Assembly: GCA_036936605.1 (NCBI GenBank)
Contig: JAUPFV010000001.1
Location: 171,324,386 to 171,388,385, forward strand
Direction of reading: 5' to 3'
Source: Limnanthes douglasii subsp. nivea
Lineage: Eukaryota > Streptophyta > Magnoliopsida > Brassicales > Limnanthaceae
DNA length: 64,000 bases
This document shows positions 23,650 through 36,590 of this stretch, in pieces (the first letter of the stretch is position 1; each line of letters begins with the position of its first letter). A program made the position numbers and the translations under genes. A model generated the notes under the pieces. That model saw only the letters and a list, made by a program, of their open reading frames with translations. It was not told where the DNA came from and did not search any database.

Positions 23650-23992
23650 GGAAGTCGCCAATTTAGTGACTCTGATTATTTTGAATCACTTTAGCAAACA
23701 AGAGAAGTAAAAAATTTAGAGAGAGAAATAAATTCTATAGAGATAAAATCAAGATACACAAATGTTCTAACTCAAAAATCCAACTCCATTATTAGTTCAG
23801 CTTTGGTCTTTATATAGAGGCGTAAAGACTTAGCTTACAACTGAAAACAGTTACATGAAAATGGCTAATTGCATTTTTAGTCCTTGACTAAAATACATAA
23901 TTTTGAATTCCTCCTCTAACTTTACCATATGTTACATAACGTGTTATTGTTTACATTTTAGTCCCTAAATTTCACTTATTTATCAGTAGCCA
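23650..23992 (-). repeat. Inverted primer-binding site and LTR of Tat element 1
   Basis: Read on the minus strand, the LTR runs from TGGCTACTGATAAATAAG (23992) to ..GAGTCACTA (23664), then AATTGGCGACTTCC (degenerate primer-binding site, to 23650). It has the same order as 20099-20421 but in reverse orientation. By eye divergence is moderate, with many point changes and an extra TCTCTAT(A/T) stretch. Confidence 0.85.
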
Positions 23993-26900
23993 CATATATT
24001 ATTTAACACGTATAATACATACCTATTTTGGATTCATTATATTAATAATAGACCAATCATCCTTTATATTAAGAGGAGAAAAAAAATGTGTAACACAAAA
24101 AAATTACTTAATAAATCATATATTATTTTATATTTAATTTTCAAGTTTTATCATTATTGGCATCAACATCGAACAAATCTTTCTAAAAAATATGACGCTT
24201 TTTGTGGGTACTTCTTTCAAGATCTTCGATTTTAAAGAACTGAAAACCTAAGTCTAACCAATGGTCACGGCTTGTTTGGGTTTGACCAATTGTGATGCTT
24301 TCATAAAACTTATGTTGGGTCATTGGTGTGTTCCAGACCGTCATTTTGTAGTTGTTAGGACAAGCTGAGTGCTAATGTGTAGCACTTGTCAGATTATAAT
24401 TGATTACATATGACCTGTATGACGTTTTTTTTTACATGTTATTTCATATATTTATGTTATGCTGAAGTAATCGCTCGGATGCGATAAAGCCAATATCTCG
24501 TTGTAGGTCGATGGTTATGAACTACTTTTGCGAGATAGAGGTCATAACTTAGTATTATTTCAACCTTGATGAGTATTTTTATTTATTTCTAAAAGGACTA
24601 TCGATCATTTTTGTTAACCGTTATATGATTAGCTAATTTTTTTATATCATCGTAAATAATTTGAGATTATATTGGTCGAGTATTATGTCAACCATGAGGT
24701 GTCAGAACTTTGTTCCATTAAGGATGAATTTGATGATCAGAGTGTTATTATGGGTTTTTTTGGATCCTCACAAGGTCTTCATTAAATAAAGTGAAACTAT
24801 ATAAGATGAGGTCAATATATAACATATTTACATAATCTTTTGAAAGATTTAAATTATTAATCATCCCTCTATCCTATTTATTTTAGGAGAAGTTTAAGTT
24901 TTCAAATACTGAAGTTCCTCAATGTATGTATATGAATTTATTTTACCTAATTTTCTTATTCAAATAGTTATTCGTTTTTGTTATCATACACATTCATGTT
25001 TCAAAAAAGGTCACTTCTATTTGTAAAAAGTTGGATCTCACTCTTGAACTTATAATAGTTGTTTGTCTGATGATCAGTGTTTGTGTTGTAGTTTTAAAAC
25101 TTGATTTTTTTTCTTGTTTATTGCCTTTGATAGCATAATCAAGAGTGGATTGTATTTGTCATTGTCTATTATTTATTTATAATATTATTAATAAATGTGG
25201 GTAGTAAGCTGTTATTTATTTTAAGCCGTGCTTATACTATCGGTCTATATGAAATTTTATATTCATTTAATCGGTCATCATCACGTCGAGTAATGCTCTA
25301 TAATTGGTGCATGCCATTATTTTTATTATCCCGTTTACAATAACTTATCTTTTGTATTATCATTTTTTTATGTTGTTGAATTCTTAAGCTTGATTTATGA
25401 TGTCTTAAATGCTGATATGATGGAGCAATTAAATATTTTAAAAATAGTCATATTGTATACCAATCAGAAGTAGTATAAAAATGGTATAAAGTTCTTACTA
25501 TTTTTTAAAACATTCTACTTCTATGTTATCCCTTTTATAATATTATATGATAGGCTTATTGTCTATTTTACTCAACATAAATATGTAACTTAGATACATG
25601 GTAGATCATCGTTTGTTGGTGAATCGTCCTAAAAACCTTATCTTAAGTTAGAAGAATTTGTTTATGGATCCTTGAACGAGTTGTCCAAATAATTTTAGTG
25701 GTACCATTTTTTTAAATGATGGGAAATGCATTACATATATTATCATACGGATACGTGTGGTTTCATAGAATCAACACATGTATATTAAATATGGCTACAT
25801 GTGTTTTTGTTTTTATATGCAATAGTAGGTTGCATGCTCTCTAGCATCGTTTGTGTTCGTGATGTGACTATATTGAGGTTGTATTTGATTTTTTTATTCT
25901 TGTAGAATTATCGAACACTAATCAGGATGGGCAATACCATTATCTCACGATGGGTGGACTTGTTACATATATTACTTTGACATTATTCAATGTTATGTGA
26001 CCGTTTTGTATTATAGTGAATTTATTTTTTCTAATCATGAATGATACATTATAACCTACACATCTCTTATCATGTTAGGTTTTGTGGAGGTATAGGCATG
26101 TATATTGTGTCATTTATTCGACACATACATTTTTCATGGACTGCAATATATCGTATGAATGCATAACCTTTTATATGTACCATGATGCGTTAAAAATATA
26201 TTGTTATGTATATATGTTGTGGTACGTATTGTTTTTGGAGTCTTATGTCATTGTAGATTGTTTAATTATTGTAAGAATTTTGAAAGAATCTCCAAACTGA
26301 TCGTCTCCTTCACGATTTGCTTGTTTTATTTGTTGTTCTAAAGCTCGCGGTTTTTTCTACTAGAGATATTGGTGAGTCTTAGACCATATTGGTTTTATTA
26401 GCTCATATATTTATATTAGTAATGAATTTCATACCATTTAGTTTTTTGTTAACGTTGGATGATCTTTCAGTGATAGGTCCAACTATAGTTCAAAATGAAA
26501 TCCCGTTGGTGGCAAAATTTGTGTTCAACTTTGCTTGGAGTTTGCATTATACAAGAATTCGCACAAAAAATTTGATTATTATAAAGTTTTTTTTAACATT
26601 TTTGCTAACTTTAATTTGCTAAAAAAATTGTGGTCTCCATATTGTTATATTCTATTAAACGATCCAATAAAATTCCGAATTTGGTATACACTATCTTATT
26701 AAAATTGCTTTATAATAAAGATGTTTAAAATTAATAAATTGGTAAAAAAAACTTTTTATATTCTTAGCGTTGATGTCACTTTATTGATAAATTAATAATT
26801 AAAATACAATTATTTTACAACAAAATAAGCTAGTAGGTGAAAAAATAGCTATATATATTTTAAAATAATTATTTATTAATGAAAAAATAATATATTTATA

Positions 26901-27866
26901 ATATATGATTATAAAAATTGAAATAAATCAAAAATTTGTTGATTCATAAAAATATAAAAATTAAACTTTTATTTATAATAAAACTATTTGATTTTATATG
27001 ATTTTTTATCGTGGTCAGCTGTATAAGAAAATTGTTGTGCTATAAATTTGTATAAAGCCGTTATTACTATTATTTTTATTTATTGAAATTATTAGTTATA
27101 TTTTTTAATCAAATTAAATTATAAGAAAAGGTTTCTGAGATATTATTATAAAAAAAGACTGAATAAAAAAAGAGTAAAAGAAATCGAGCCAACCATTTTT
27201 CAGCGAATAGGATATAAAACTGTTTAAAATTATAGAGCCAAATTGAATATATAGAAGTTTTTGTCCATTAAAACCCAAAACAATTCAGATTTTTTCAAAT
27301 CTTTTACTATTTATTTATTGTGATTCTCTTAATTGCATTTTAATTCCAATTTTCTTATTTCTAACGTTGACCCACTTATAAGTCTCCTAATTAAAAATCA
27401 AATTCATATTTTTATTCACATTGTTTATTTATTTTGAACACTACTTTGATATAACTTCCTCAAAGTAAAAAATTAGTCAGATTATACAGAGGAAATATAC
27501 TTAGAATCTTTAAGTTATAACAAAAAAAAAAACTTAAACTTTAAAACCTGCTTAAAAATACAGACGTTGGTGAAAGGGATTTTCATTTCAATTTCCAAAT
27601 AAAGAGTATCGTTTTCTTAACAGAATAGGTTAAATTTTATATAAACGGTATAAAAGTTTTACCTCAACTCTTAAAACACATTTAAATAATACAAAAACTA
27701 CTTTATATCTGGAAATTTCTCTTTGTTACAAAAAAATTACTTTCCACTCGTACACAGACACCAAAACATACATGTTTTTTATGCAAAAGAATATATATGA
27801 ATGATTGTTGATACGAAAAACAACACTACAAAAATAGAAAGTAATGTATATGTAAAAATTGTAAAA
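23993..27866. other. AT-rich stretch with no recognisable gene
   Basis: I read both strands and found only short frames (for example 26082-26300 and 26389-26622, plus) with no known domain. Around 26650-27200 the sequence is almost pure A/T. The part from about 27480 to 27866 is probably the 3' flank of the transporter gene. Confidence 0.45.
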
Positions 27867-30800
27867 CTACAAATAGTAGTTCATACCCACCTCGATCAAG
27901 CATATATGAGGAATGTTTAATATGACAGCCGGACTCCTGCAGTTTTTACGCAAGAATGAGTAAGCGACATTAACCACGAACCTCTTCAAAAACGGAGCGT
28001 TCCTTTTTGCCTTGACATGGGAATGTCCTATAATATAGGAAACACCGACATCCTTAGCTTCCACTAGATCAAAAAGCTCTTCCTTCACATCTGGGTGTCT
28101 GTATTTTGTGTCAAGCGGTTTAAACTGAAACCGACGCCTTAGCTTTAGCCGTGGTAGTTCTTGCTCGTACTCTGCTTGCAGTTTCTGCAGTACGGGTGAC
28201 TTGGAACTAGTCAGGGTTCTTGACCGAGAGCTACTACCCACTATGGTGGCTTCCGATACGGACCTTGCTAATCTTGTACCAAACTTTTCAGATGTTTTAA
28301 CAACGGCAAGACGGCCATGTACCGAGCCTTCGGCATTAGCAGAGCCTTCGGCTTCCAATTGGATAAATTCTGCTATGCTCATAACAAGCTCATCTTCAAA
28401 ATCATCTCCATCTTTGTTCACGTCTTTGTAACCGTTTCTGATAATGCAGCGGTACATCCTGTACGATTTGGGGCCGATGCGGCCAATCAGATATCGCTCT
28501 TCTTGAGGAACATACGGTGCAGGGACTGTTTTGCTACAGACGAAAACAACCACCTGGTAAAATGCTGGTAGGTTGGTTAAGAAGTGAGTGAATGTAGATG
28601 GGACTCCGCTTGCCAGCTCTGTGTAGATCAGGCCGATTCCTGGAACTCTAATGATGCCGAGACTAGGGCCTAGGTTGAGGATCGATTTCATAGTTATTTT
28701 ATTGTGAAGATCGCACAAATACTTTTTCCTGCTGCTATAATGCCACACGTACATGATAGTTGCGAAGATTGGAAAGAGCAGGACAGTAACCCATCCACCT
28801 TTTGGGATATTCATCCAAGACGAAGAAAGAAAGATAATCTCGATTGGCCCAAAGAATAAGAAGAACAAGATGGAGAACACAAGATTACGTTGCCACACAA
28901 CAGTAATAACGAGTGGGATCAACCATGTAGTCACGAATGCCAGTGTCATGCAGGCTAGTCCTGAAAACAACAACATTGACTACTATAATTTAGCGGTTTG
29001 AAATATTACTACTGGAGGCCTTCTCAGTACAAAAGAAAATACATTTGGATATTAATGAAACATGCAGAAAAAGACATGAATCCAGTGAACTGATAAGTTA
29101 TATTGAAAGTATTTTCAAAACTCTCATTGAAATATTAAAAGATTTGGTTTAAACAGTTTACAAATTGGCATTTTCAAATCAATTTTTAGTTTTACCTTCT
29201 GAAGGCATAGACCAAATGAATTTTTCCTTTTTTAACAGCCAAACACATTTGAGATTTTCATTTCTTCTTATATAATCAGAAATAAGAACTTCATCAACGG
29301 ATAACTGGGATCTGTGCACTTTTATTTCCAGATAGTAAAATTTTCTTGTATACTTTCATAATTGACAACAATCACCTTACCATAAGAGTATCCTATGTGC
29401 CTTGTATCTCGCAGACCAATTGTGACAGCCAGAGTAAGAACCATAAGGATCCAATTTATCTCTGGGATGTATATCTGCCCATGGACCCATTTCGGCTTAT
29501 GTACAATCTTGACACGAGGGAAGCATCCTAACCCACAGCACTGTTTTACTATTGAGAATGTTGCAAAGATAACAGCCTGACTTGCAACAGTTGCAGCAAA
29601 TATTGCCATCACAAGTACTGGCCAAAAAAGTTGATCTACAGAAATTCCAAGAAGACAATTCCTTGAGAACGATCATATCAATACATAAGAAGACATACCC
29701 GTTTGACTATCATCATTTTATCTAACCCCCCTATGATGTTTCAATTGTCTTTATACAATTTTGTTGAAGTGACCTTTTTCTTTTTTTGAATAGCAAAATC
29801 TGTGAATGATTTTTGGCGGGTATGTGTATTAAAAAAGTTTGTAGAAAGAACCCTCTCCATTACTGTTGTTCTGCGAATTTTCTCCGTACACTGTTTCTAC
29901 AATTTAACTATGAACTATCACTTTACAGAAATGGTTCTTCACTTCTATAAATGTTTATAATCAACCCCTTGAGAATTCTTTTCCCCAACATATCCTCATC
30001 ATCAGATATAAAGTAAGATGGAAAATTTCATAGTTAAGAAGGTTATTCAGAATAGAAGCAACAGTCTATAAGATAACCCGAAATATACTAAAACCCAGGC
30101 CGTGTTTTGATAAGATACAATTACGTGATTTGAGTCGAAAAACAGAAAAGGTAAAAAGTGAAGCTCAGGAAGTGATGAAAGATGAATTCTAGTATATGGA
30201 GTCTTATGGTTCCTTCCCAACCACACAGTTACAACTGCACTAATAAAAGTGACCAAACACTGATGAAAATACTATGGATGAAGCTTTAAGCTTTGAAAGA
30301 TTACCTGGAATTGAAGCATAAAAGCTTATTGGCACTGCAGAAAAATTCTTTGACAGAAATGCAGCTTGCCCCATGTACTGAAGCACTAGACAAGGGTAAA
30401 CGACGCAACAAAATGCAAGCTGCAGAAGACAACAAATTGTTTAGAGTGAAACTCGGATGTCTATACATAAAACACGTGAGATAAGGAAAATCTTCTTAAA
30501 TATTCATATAAATTCTACTTACTACAAAAGATATAATAAGTACATAAAGGAATGAATAAGATAGGATTGGTAATTCTAAACATAATAACCAAAAATTTAA
30601 AGATTAAATAACCATGAGAAATAGGCAGGGCCAAAGTTTTTTGGATGATTTGAGCGAAAGTTTATTTTTGATTTGTACATCATTTTCTGATAAAATGCTG
30701 GGAAGAGACTAAGCGAAATGACAAACAACATCTTGCCCAACCAATACTCGAGAATTACGAACTGAATTCATCCAGTATAATAGCACAGGAGGCCTAATAC

Positions 30801-32899
30801 TGCCAGTAGCCTGAAAAGCGCTACTTGTGACACCTAATGGAAATCTAGATGCATAGATGACACAGATTTAACACCCATGGAGTCATGGACTATATACATC
30901 CTCCTTTGAAACTATTAGTTTACATACCCTAATTGATGCAGCTCTGAACTGGCCTAATTCTGCAAAGATAGCCTCCGATCCTGCATATGGCATGACAAGC
31001 TATCAACTGAACTAAGTTGTTAAAGAATATGGTCGGACTTAATGTATAAAAATATCTCAAGCTTCAAATTTACCGGTTATGCATAAAAGTATTCCTCCAA
31101 GAGATATCCAACCATCTTTTCCCGTATCCTTAAAAAAATTGTATATGTAATATGGAGAAAGAGCCCGGTATACTCTCGGATTCCACTTAATGATATTGTA
31201 GATTCCAATGCTACCCATTGAGAGCAACCATAATATCATGATAGGAGCAAACAAGAATGCCACCTGATGTGTACCATGGTGCTGTAGAACAAAGAGACCA
31301 ACCAGTAGAACACAGACTATCAAAACCACCATGCCTGCATTATAAATGCTAGTAAGTTGACAGAATATGTTTGAACCAATGGAATAATTGTGTCCGCCGG
31401 GTAGAACATGACTTTCAACAAAACCTCAGTAACATAAACTTTTTCGCCTAAGTCTCTTTTGTCTAAGCACATTGTTTTAACAATATATATCACAGTACTA
31501 GCAAATTAATATAAAGTACGAAATGCACAAAGATACAAACATAAAAGAAGAGTTTTCTTTATTAAATGAACTATATTCACCATGATTCATAGTCTTTGAC
31601 CTAACCAGCAACCCTTCAACAGACGCACAGACTGCAAAAGCAAAGTGTTTGTCAGCATTAGTACTCAAGAGAGATAAGAAGAATCTCCAATGAAATGAAA
31701 CATATAACAGTAAAAAGCTGCTCGAGTGCAATTATGTCAAAGATTGGAAATAGTAAAATGAAGCATTCTTACAAGAAACTGCTGGTGAGAAGACACACAC
31801 TGTAAAGACGAGCGAGGTACCAATTAAAACCAATAGAAGTAAAGCTGTTTTCGATCTTTTGTTTCTCTCAATAAACATTCTGAATCTAGACGAAGGCGAC
31901 TGTCTATTTGAATGACCAGTGCCATAGTATGTTGAAATCTCCTCATCAGCTGCTTGATGATTAGGAAGCAAAGAAAACCTCCCATGTCTGCAAAGAAGTG
32001 AATACAAAGCAAAAGTTCCACCTACAAATGGACCCAGCAGCATTAAATAAAAACATAGCCAAAAAAGTTTGAAAGAGAAGACTAAACTTGTAAGAGTATG
32101 AGGTTCCAGACTTCCAATCAACATAATGAATAAAAACAAAGAAAAAACGCAATCTTACCTTCACCATTGTCATCTGCACTCAATACGATAACAATATACT
32201 TGAATAAAGAAAGGAGAGTGAAAGTCCAAAATATCAAGGAGAATGCCCCGAATACTGTATCTTCTGTTTGATAGCTACTTAACTTTCCATAGAATGTACT
32301 CTTATAAACATATAAAGGAGAAAGGCTCAAGTCACCGAACACTAATCCAAAACTTTGATATGCTAACAGAAGCACTTGTTTATATTGTTTTCTCCTCTCA
32401 ACCTGATTCAAGATAATACTTTTGAATTTTAGCAAAATAGATTAAGATATAAAAATTAAATTCGCAAGCGACTACTTTGTTTAAAGACTAGTTAGTAAAA
32501 CTCTTTTCCTAATCAACATAATGTATATATCCATCGTAGGTTTGCTTCCCACCATTGGATTTAGGTAAAAGCATAAACCCATAATGCTTTTGAAACTTAA
32601 ATGCCTGCAACATTCTTCGAACTAAACAACACTGACCATAGATATGAATAAGGAATTAAAATCTCTATATTGATTAATAACAAAAACCTGTACTCATTTC
32701 TTAGACTAATGATTAAAACAATTAACTCCAACGAGGAGTGAAACAATCCTGATAGAACATAGGATCGTATTAGAGAACGCGATTGGCAATATTTCTATTA
32801 GGCCATTTCCTCCGACAGGGGAAGAAAATTCAGTGGCTAAGAACTGGTTTCAGCTGTGAGATGAACTAGAAAACAACAGAATCCGAAAATGCGTACCAT
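27867..32899 (-). CDS. KUP/HAK/KT family potassium transporter, nine exons
   Basis: K+ uptake permease of the KUP/HAK/KT family, probably plasma-membrane or vacuolar. Exons on the minus strand: 32899-32897 (ATG only), 32402-32159, 32021-31773, 31631-31581, 31334-31074, 30980-30928, 30419-30305, 29635-29381, 28960-27867. All introns are GT-AG and phases agree, giving 774 aa, normal for the family. Family landmarks: [15 protein letters not shown] (from Gly24), [55 protein letters not shown]...[29 protein letters not shown] and a long cytosolic C-terminus ending in EVGMNYYL. It resembles clade II (KUP2-like) most. Oddity: the normally invariant IGDGVLTPAIS of the third membrane segment reads [12 protein letters not shown] (154-165), with Val157 in place of Asp. 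The ATG-only first exon (donor GTACGC) is the least certain part. Confidence 0.88.
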
Positions 32900-33238
32900 G
32901 ATTCGGTGGAGGAGGAAGATGTAGCGGATTTATGCGGCGGCGTTCGATTGATATAGGCTATTTACGGGAGAGGAGAAACTTCTCAGCAAGGTAGCAATCC
33001 CAATTGATCAGTTGAATCCGTCGAATGACTACGGTGGGTAACGAACTTGATCCAAATCTTGTGGGTCGTTTTAGTCGACGAGGGTATTTCCCTTTTGTTC
33101 TGTGTCCAGTTTCACTTCTATCAATGGTTAAAATTTGGGACATTTTCGGCTTTTAATTGGAATGTCCATTTAATAATCAAACAACTTTTAGTTCTTACCA
33201 TATGATCTAATCATTCTTTATTTTGTAAGACGATCTTG
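32900..33238 (-). promoter_or_regulatory. 5' region of the potassium transporter gene
   Basis: Sequence upstream of the transporter ATG. The open frame at 32958-33143 (minus) is not in a position or frame that extends the transporter and has no known domain; it is treated as leader sequence. No TATA box was assigned with confidence. Confidence 0.35.
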
Positions 33239-33779
33239 GGAATGGCTAAAAATCAAGCCAAGTTGTATTTTTTTATTTTTTAATATTTATAAAATTATAC
33301 TTTTTTTTTAAATTCTATTTATTTATGTTTATTATAAAATCCATAAAATTAATAACACAAAATTATTATAATCCGTAAAAAAGAAAAGTCTTTTATTATT
33401 TTATTTTTTGATCTAAAAATATTTTTTCTATTTTTGTGAAAATGGATACACATAGGAAGGCTAAGTTGCACCGACTCTAAAACACAATTTTTTTATACAA
33501 ATTTTCTAATCATATAGAAATCTAAATGTTATTTCACCAAAACTTAAAATTTCTTAAGAACACAAAACCCTCCAAAAGCTTTAACAAATCTCCAAACCCT
33601 ACAAAAATATTTCTACATGGAAAGAAAGAAGAAGAACTTATCCATATTTATCCATATTTTTCTAATCAATTTGATCTAAAGTTTCTATTTTCGTAGAGTT
33701 TATCCATATTTAGAAAGAAATCTAATAGTCCAACCTCGTCGGTTGAAAGCTTGATCCCAACGAAGATTTATTTTTTCTT

Positions 33780-34160
33780 AGGATGAGATTTCGCCCACGG
33801 TTTAAGCAAATCCCACCCGCTGGTGCGGAAATCACAAAGTGACGATAACTTATTTATAATGAAAAATTATAGTGTAAAAATAAGTCCTCACCTGGTAGGA
33901 TTAGCCACTTCCGCGGAAGGAATAACGCCCAGATGGTTTGATATTTATGGCACCGATGGGGAAGAAATATTTCTCCAGCGACCTTGATGTCCTCCCCGCC
34001 AGAGGGCTTGCTATTTTTTTTTTAATGTTGTTTCATATTTGCTTCCTAAACCAGCGGGGGAGAATTTTCTAGCCACCGTGGGATACTATTCCATCGAGGT
34101 GGAATTTTTTATCCGCTAGTTGGTATGGCTCCCACAAGCGGGATGATACAACTACCCATT
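33780..34160 (+). repeat. G+C-rich short-repeat patch, left
   Basis: In AT-rich surroundings there is a run of diverged units built on a CC(A/G)xCGxGGTGG core followed by GAATTTTCTA-like spacers, such as CCAGCGGGGGAGAATTTTCT and CCATCGAGGTGGAATTTTTT. It lies directly upstream of the transposase pseudogene and probably represents its element's leader/subterminal region. Confidence 0.6.
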
Positions 34161-34197
34161 AAATATGATATGATTTTCTACATTTTGGCTATGTAGG

Positions 34198-35145
34198 ATG
34201 ATTAGTTTACTGATCTGGATTGATAAGAGATATATTCATTTTTTCAATACGAAATCCTACTACACGCAACTAGAATTTGTTAATTGGGTTAAGCTTACCA
34301 CAAAGGACAACAGATTTGTAATTATATTACGACGTCGCGAAGATACCAAAAGTAGGAAAAATCTTAGAATAATTTTTGTATGCGAGAGATCCGGAAAATA
34401 CACAGAGTTGGTATAACCAAATGATCTTAAGAGGAAGTCTACCGAGACCAAGAAATGCGGATGCCTTTTTGCGTTTAGAGAAAATAAGGTTAATGATGAT
34501 TTATAGTCCTTAAAGGTCGTACGCGGGGTTCACAATCACAAGACTATAAAATCCAGTGAAGGTTATTTGTACATGGGATGATTTTCCAAAGAATAGTTGA
34601 ATTATATAGTTTAATCTACAAAAATAGGATTCCGTCTTCATGATCTTCCTGGCGGTGTGAAAAATTGAAGCCTAATAATTCATCATCCATGCGCACCGTG
34701 TACAATGTTAAACTAAAATAACGGAAAATCGAGAAAGGCGATCGTTCACAATTCCAATACTTGTTAGGTGAAGTGAAAAAGTTCAATTATTACGAATGAC
34801 ATAGATCGTGTGAAGACGAAAGTTGTATCATGGACGAACTTTTCTTTGCACACCGATCAGTTTAGATATGTTATAGACGTTTCCAAATGTGGTAATAATG
34901 GATAACACATACAAGGTAATAAAAACTAGATTTCGTTATATGAGGCTGTTGGAGCTACTTGTATCGAGAATACGTTTTTACATCGAATTTGCGTTTATGC
35001 TTGGGGAGAAATTTTCGAGCTACAAATGTGTGCTAGAATGTTTACAATCATTGATGGTAACTCATTCCATCGAACCATCCTCCATTGTTTTTACGGATAA
35101 AGACTTAACTTTGGTGAAGACGGTCGAGGAAGTGTTCCCTAATGT
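34198..35145 (+). pseudogene. MULE transposase, N-terminal half (FAR1-type DNA-binding and start of catalytic domain)
   Basis: Residues resemble the FAR1-related N-terminus of MULE transposases (FVIILRRREDTKSRKNLRIIFVCERSGKY, KKCGCLF, VRGVHNH) and, after several stops, the catalytic domain: VVIMDNTYK (first catalytic Asp) and SSIVFTDKDLTLVKTVEEVFPN (second Asp). The frame is cut at 35141-35145 by Tat element 2 and resumes at 42751. Several stops precede the insertion, so decay was already under way or continued later. Confidence 0.8.
35141..35145. repeat. Target-site duplication of Tat element 2, left
   Basis: AATGT, repeated at 42751-42755. The transposase reading across the two copies (..FPN then VTHMLC..) becomes continuous when one copy and the element are removed. 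Confidence 0.85.
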
Positions 35146-35504
35146 TGATGAGGTCTGATATATTAGCTACTGAATCCAGTTTTAATCTGATGGGCAGTTC
35201 AGACAAAAACACTATCAGATGAAACCGGACATAACTAACATAGTGGAATATAACTAAGCTTGATGCTGGTCACTTCACACCAAATTACTAATGGGTCCTT
35301 AAACTTGACCCAACTTCAAACAACCAGACTCGATAAGCCCATATGTCATTAATTAAGTATAAATATCCCAACCACTTTTATTAATGAGGGTAATCAGAAT
35401 TTACTGTTAGCACACATCTTAATTATCTCACCACTATCTACTCTAAACATTAAATTCCCAAACCATTTTACAAAATTACCTTTAAATAGAAATTAACCAC
35501 ACCA
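35146..35504 (+). repeat. 5' LTR of Tat element 2
   Basis: 359 bp, TGATGAGGTC..ACCACACCA. Contains AAGTATAAATATCCC (TATA box) in its right half. Confidence 0.9.
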
Positions 35505-35507
35505 AAA

Positions 35508-35516
35508 TTGGCGACC
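35508..35516 (+). promoter_or_regulatory. Primer-binding site of Tat element 2
   Basis: TTGGCGACC begins just after the LTR. It shares TGGCGAC with the tRNA-Arg-type site of Tat element 1 but diverges afterwards. Tat element 3 has the same sequence at 57899-57907. Confidence 0.55.
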
Positions 35517-35559
35517 ATAGTGGCAGCACGACGGTGCCTGAATTTCACAATTCGAATGG

Positions 35560-36590
35560 ATCCGAATGAGCAGAATGTTTCACTTCCCGATGTGGAAGTT
35601 GCGAGGGAAAATAATGAGTATACTATCGAGGAGCGCAACTAGTTGAGAGTTGAAATAGAGGCGTTTAGAGCAATAAAACAAGCAGAAAAAGAAGTTAAGG
35701 AAAAATCTGGTGCGTCAGTACGTCACCATACTGACGATCATGGAGAAATGAGCAGTCTTTGAAAACCCATCTCAGTTCCAAGAAGACACACCGATCTAAA
35801 CCTGTTGAGAGTTCTGCATCTGAGTCCTCTAGCAGCTCATCAAATGAGGCAGAGCTTGAATAATCATTATCTTCAAGTAGTGATGAAAGAAGTTTAAAAA
35901 CAAATGAGGCTGACTAAAAAACATTTAAGAAAAAAGGGATATGCATAGCAGGCTTAAGAAGCACCATGACAAGGGTAAGGGGTCGGCCAACCAGCATATT
36001 GATCAGTTGCTGACTGATCATTTTGCTTTTCAGTCCAAACTATGTATTTTTGCAACCCCTGATGAAGAAACTGTTTTTAGCCGTAGCAAAAATTGGAGGA
36101 AATCACCGTTGTCTGTGAAAATACTCTTGGGACATCTTCCTAAGAGGTTTGATAGTTCCAAGATGGAGAAATATGATGAAAGTCGAGATTCAGACAACCA
36201 TCTGGAGCAGTTTAAGAACTTCATGATGAATTTTGATGACGATCACAGGAACTACCCTCAAATGGTACAACAGTCTCCCTCAAGGGTGAATAAGAAATTT
36301 TGATACGTTTGGGGTTTCCTTCCGAAGGAAATTTGTTTGAAGTAAGGACTTCAAGGTTAATGGGAACACCATTATCCATTGTGCTCAAGAGCCGAATGAG
36401 ACCCTAAAGGAGTACATCAATCATTTTGTGAACACAAAGAATGGGTTAGCAGATTGTTTTGAACAAGTTGCAATTGCTTCCCTCAGACAAGGTTTAAACC
36501 CAAGTAATTTAGCTGATTCAGTAACTCAGAAGAAGGCTATGACATGGGCTGGTTTATTGAATCAGGTGGGTAAACAAATAGTATACGCCG
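35560..36590 (+). pseudogene. gag of Tat element 2, broken
   Basis: The Ser-rich linker (SSSSSNEAE-like) is followed by the capsid region: LGHLPKRFDSSKMEKYDESRDSDNHLEQFKNFMMNFDDD, and further on NGLADCFEQVAIASLRQGLNPSNLADSVT. The frame is shifted after 36300. The last part, KAMTWAGLLNQVGKQI, is joined directly to the protease active site, so the zinc-knuckle-bearing C-terminus is missing compared with Tat element 3. Confidence 0.75.

Larger units (their letters stand above)
20099..23992 (+). mobile_element. Tat element 1: truncated Tat-lineage Ty3/gypsy element ending in an inverted LTR
   Basis: A direct LTR, a primer-binding site, gag, protease and the first half of reverse transcriptase are followed abruptly, at about 23650, by an inverted primer-binding site and LTR. 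RNase H, integrase and a normal 3' LTR are missing. Both outer ends are the U3 (TG) ends of LTRs, so the element is flanked by inverted LTRs. I found no 5-bp target duplication. Gag and protease residues match the Tat elements at 35-42 kb and 57-64 kb, but it is a separate, older subfamily. Confidence 0.85.

Noticed and set aside
20099..23992. A normal LTR pair for Tat element 1
   Set aside because: The right-hand LTR is inverted and the 3' half of pol is missing, so this is not a standard full element.
24000..26650. Possible hidden gene in the 2.6 kb between Tat element 1 and the K+ transporter
   Set aside because: Frames are short, no conserved motif or splice-linked series could be found on either strand.
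28201..28571. Plus-strand open frames inside the K+ transporter
   Set aside because: Antisense shadows of the last exon, which encodes conserved KUP sequence.
30780..30880. Candidate K+ transporter exon reading [18 protein letters not shown]
   Set aside because: It resembled a membrane segment, but the true exon at 30419-30305 gives the conserved [21 protein letters not shown] with proper borders and phase.
32958..33143. Possible longer N-terminus of the K+ transporter
   Set aside because: No domain, and it cannot be joined in frame to the ATG-only exon; more likely leader sequence.
33238..33265. Firm terminal inverted repeat of the MULE
   Set aside because: Similarity to 48697-48726 is short and no matching target duplication is found; kept only as a candidate.
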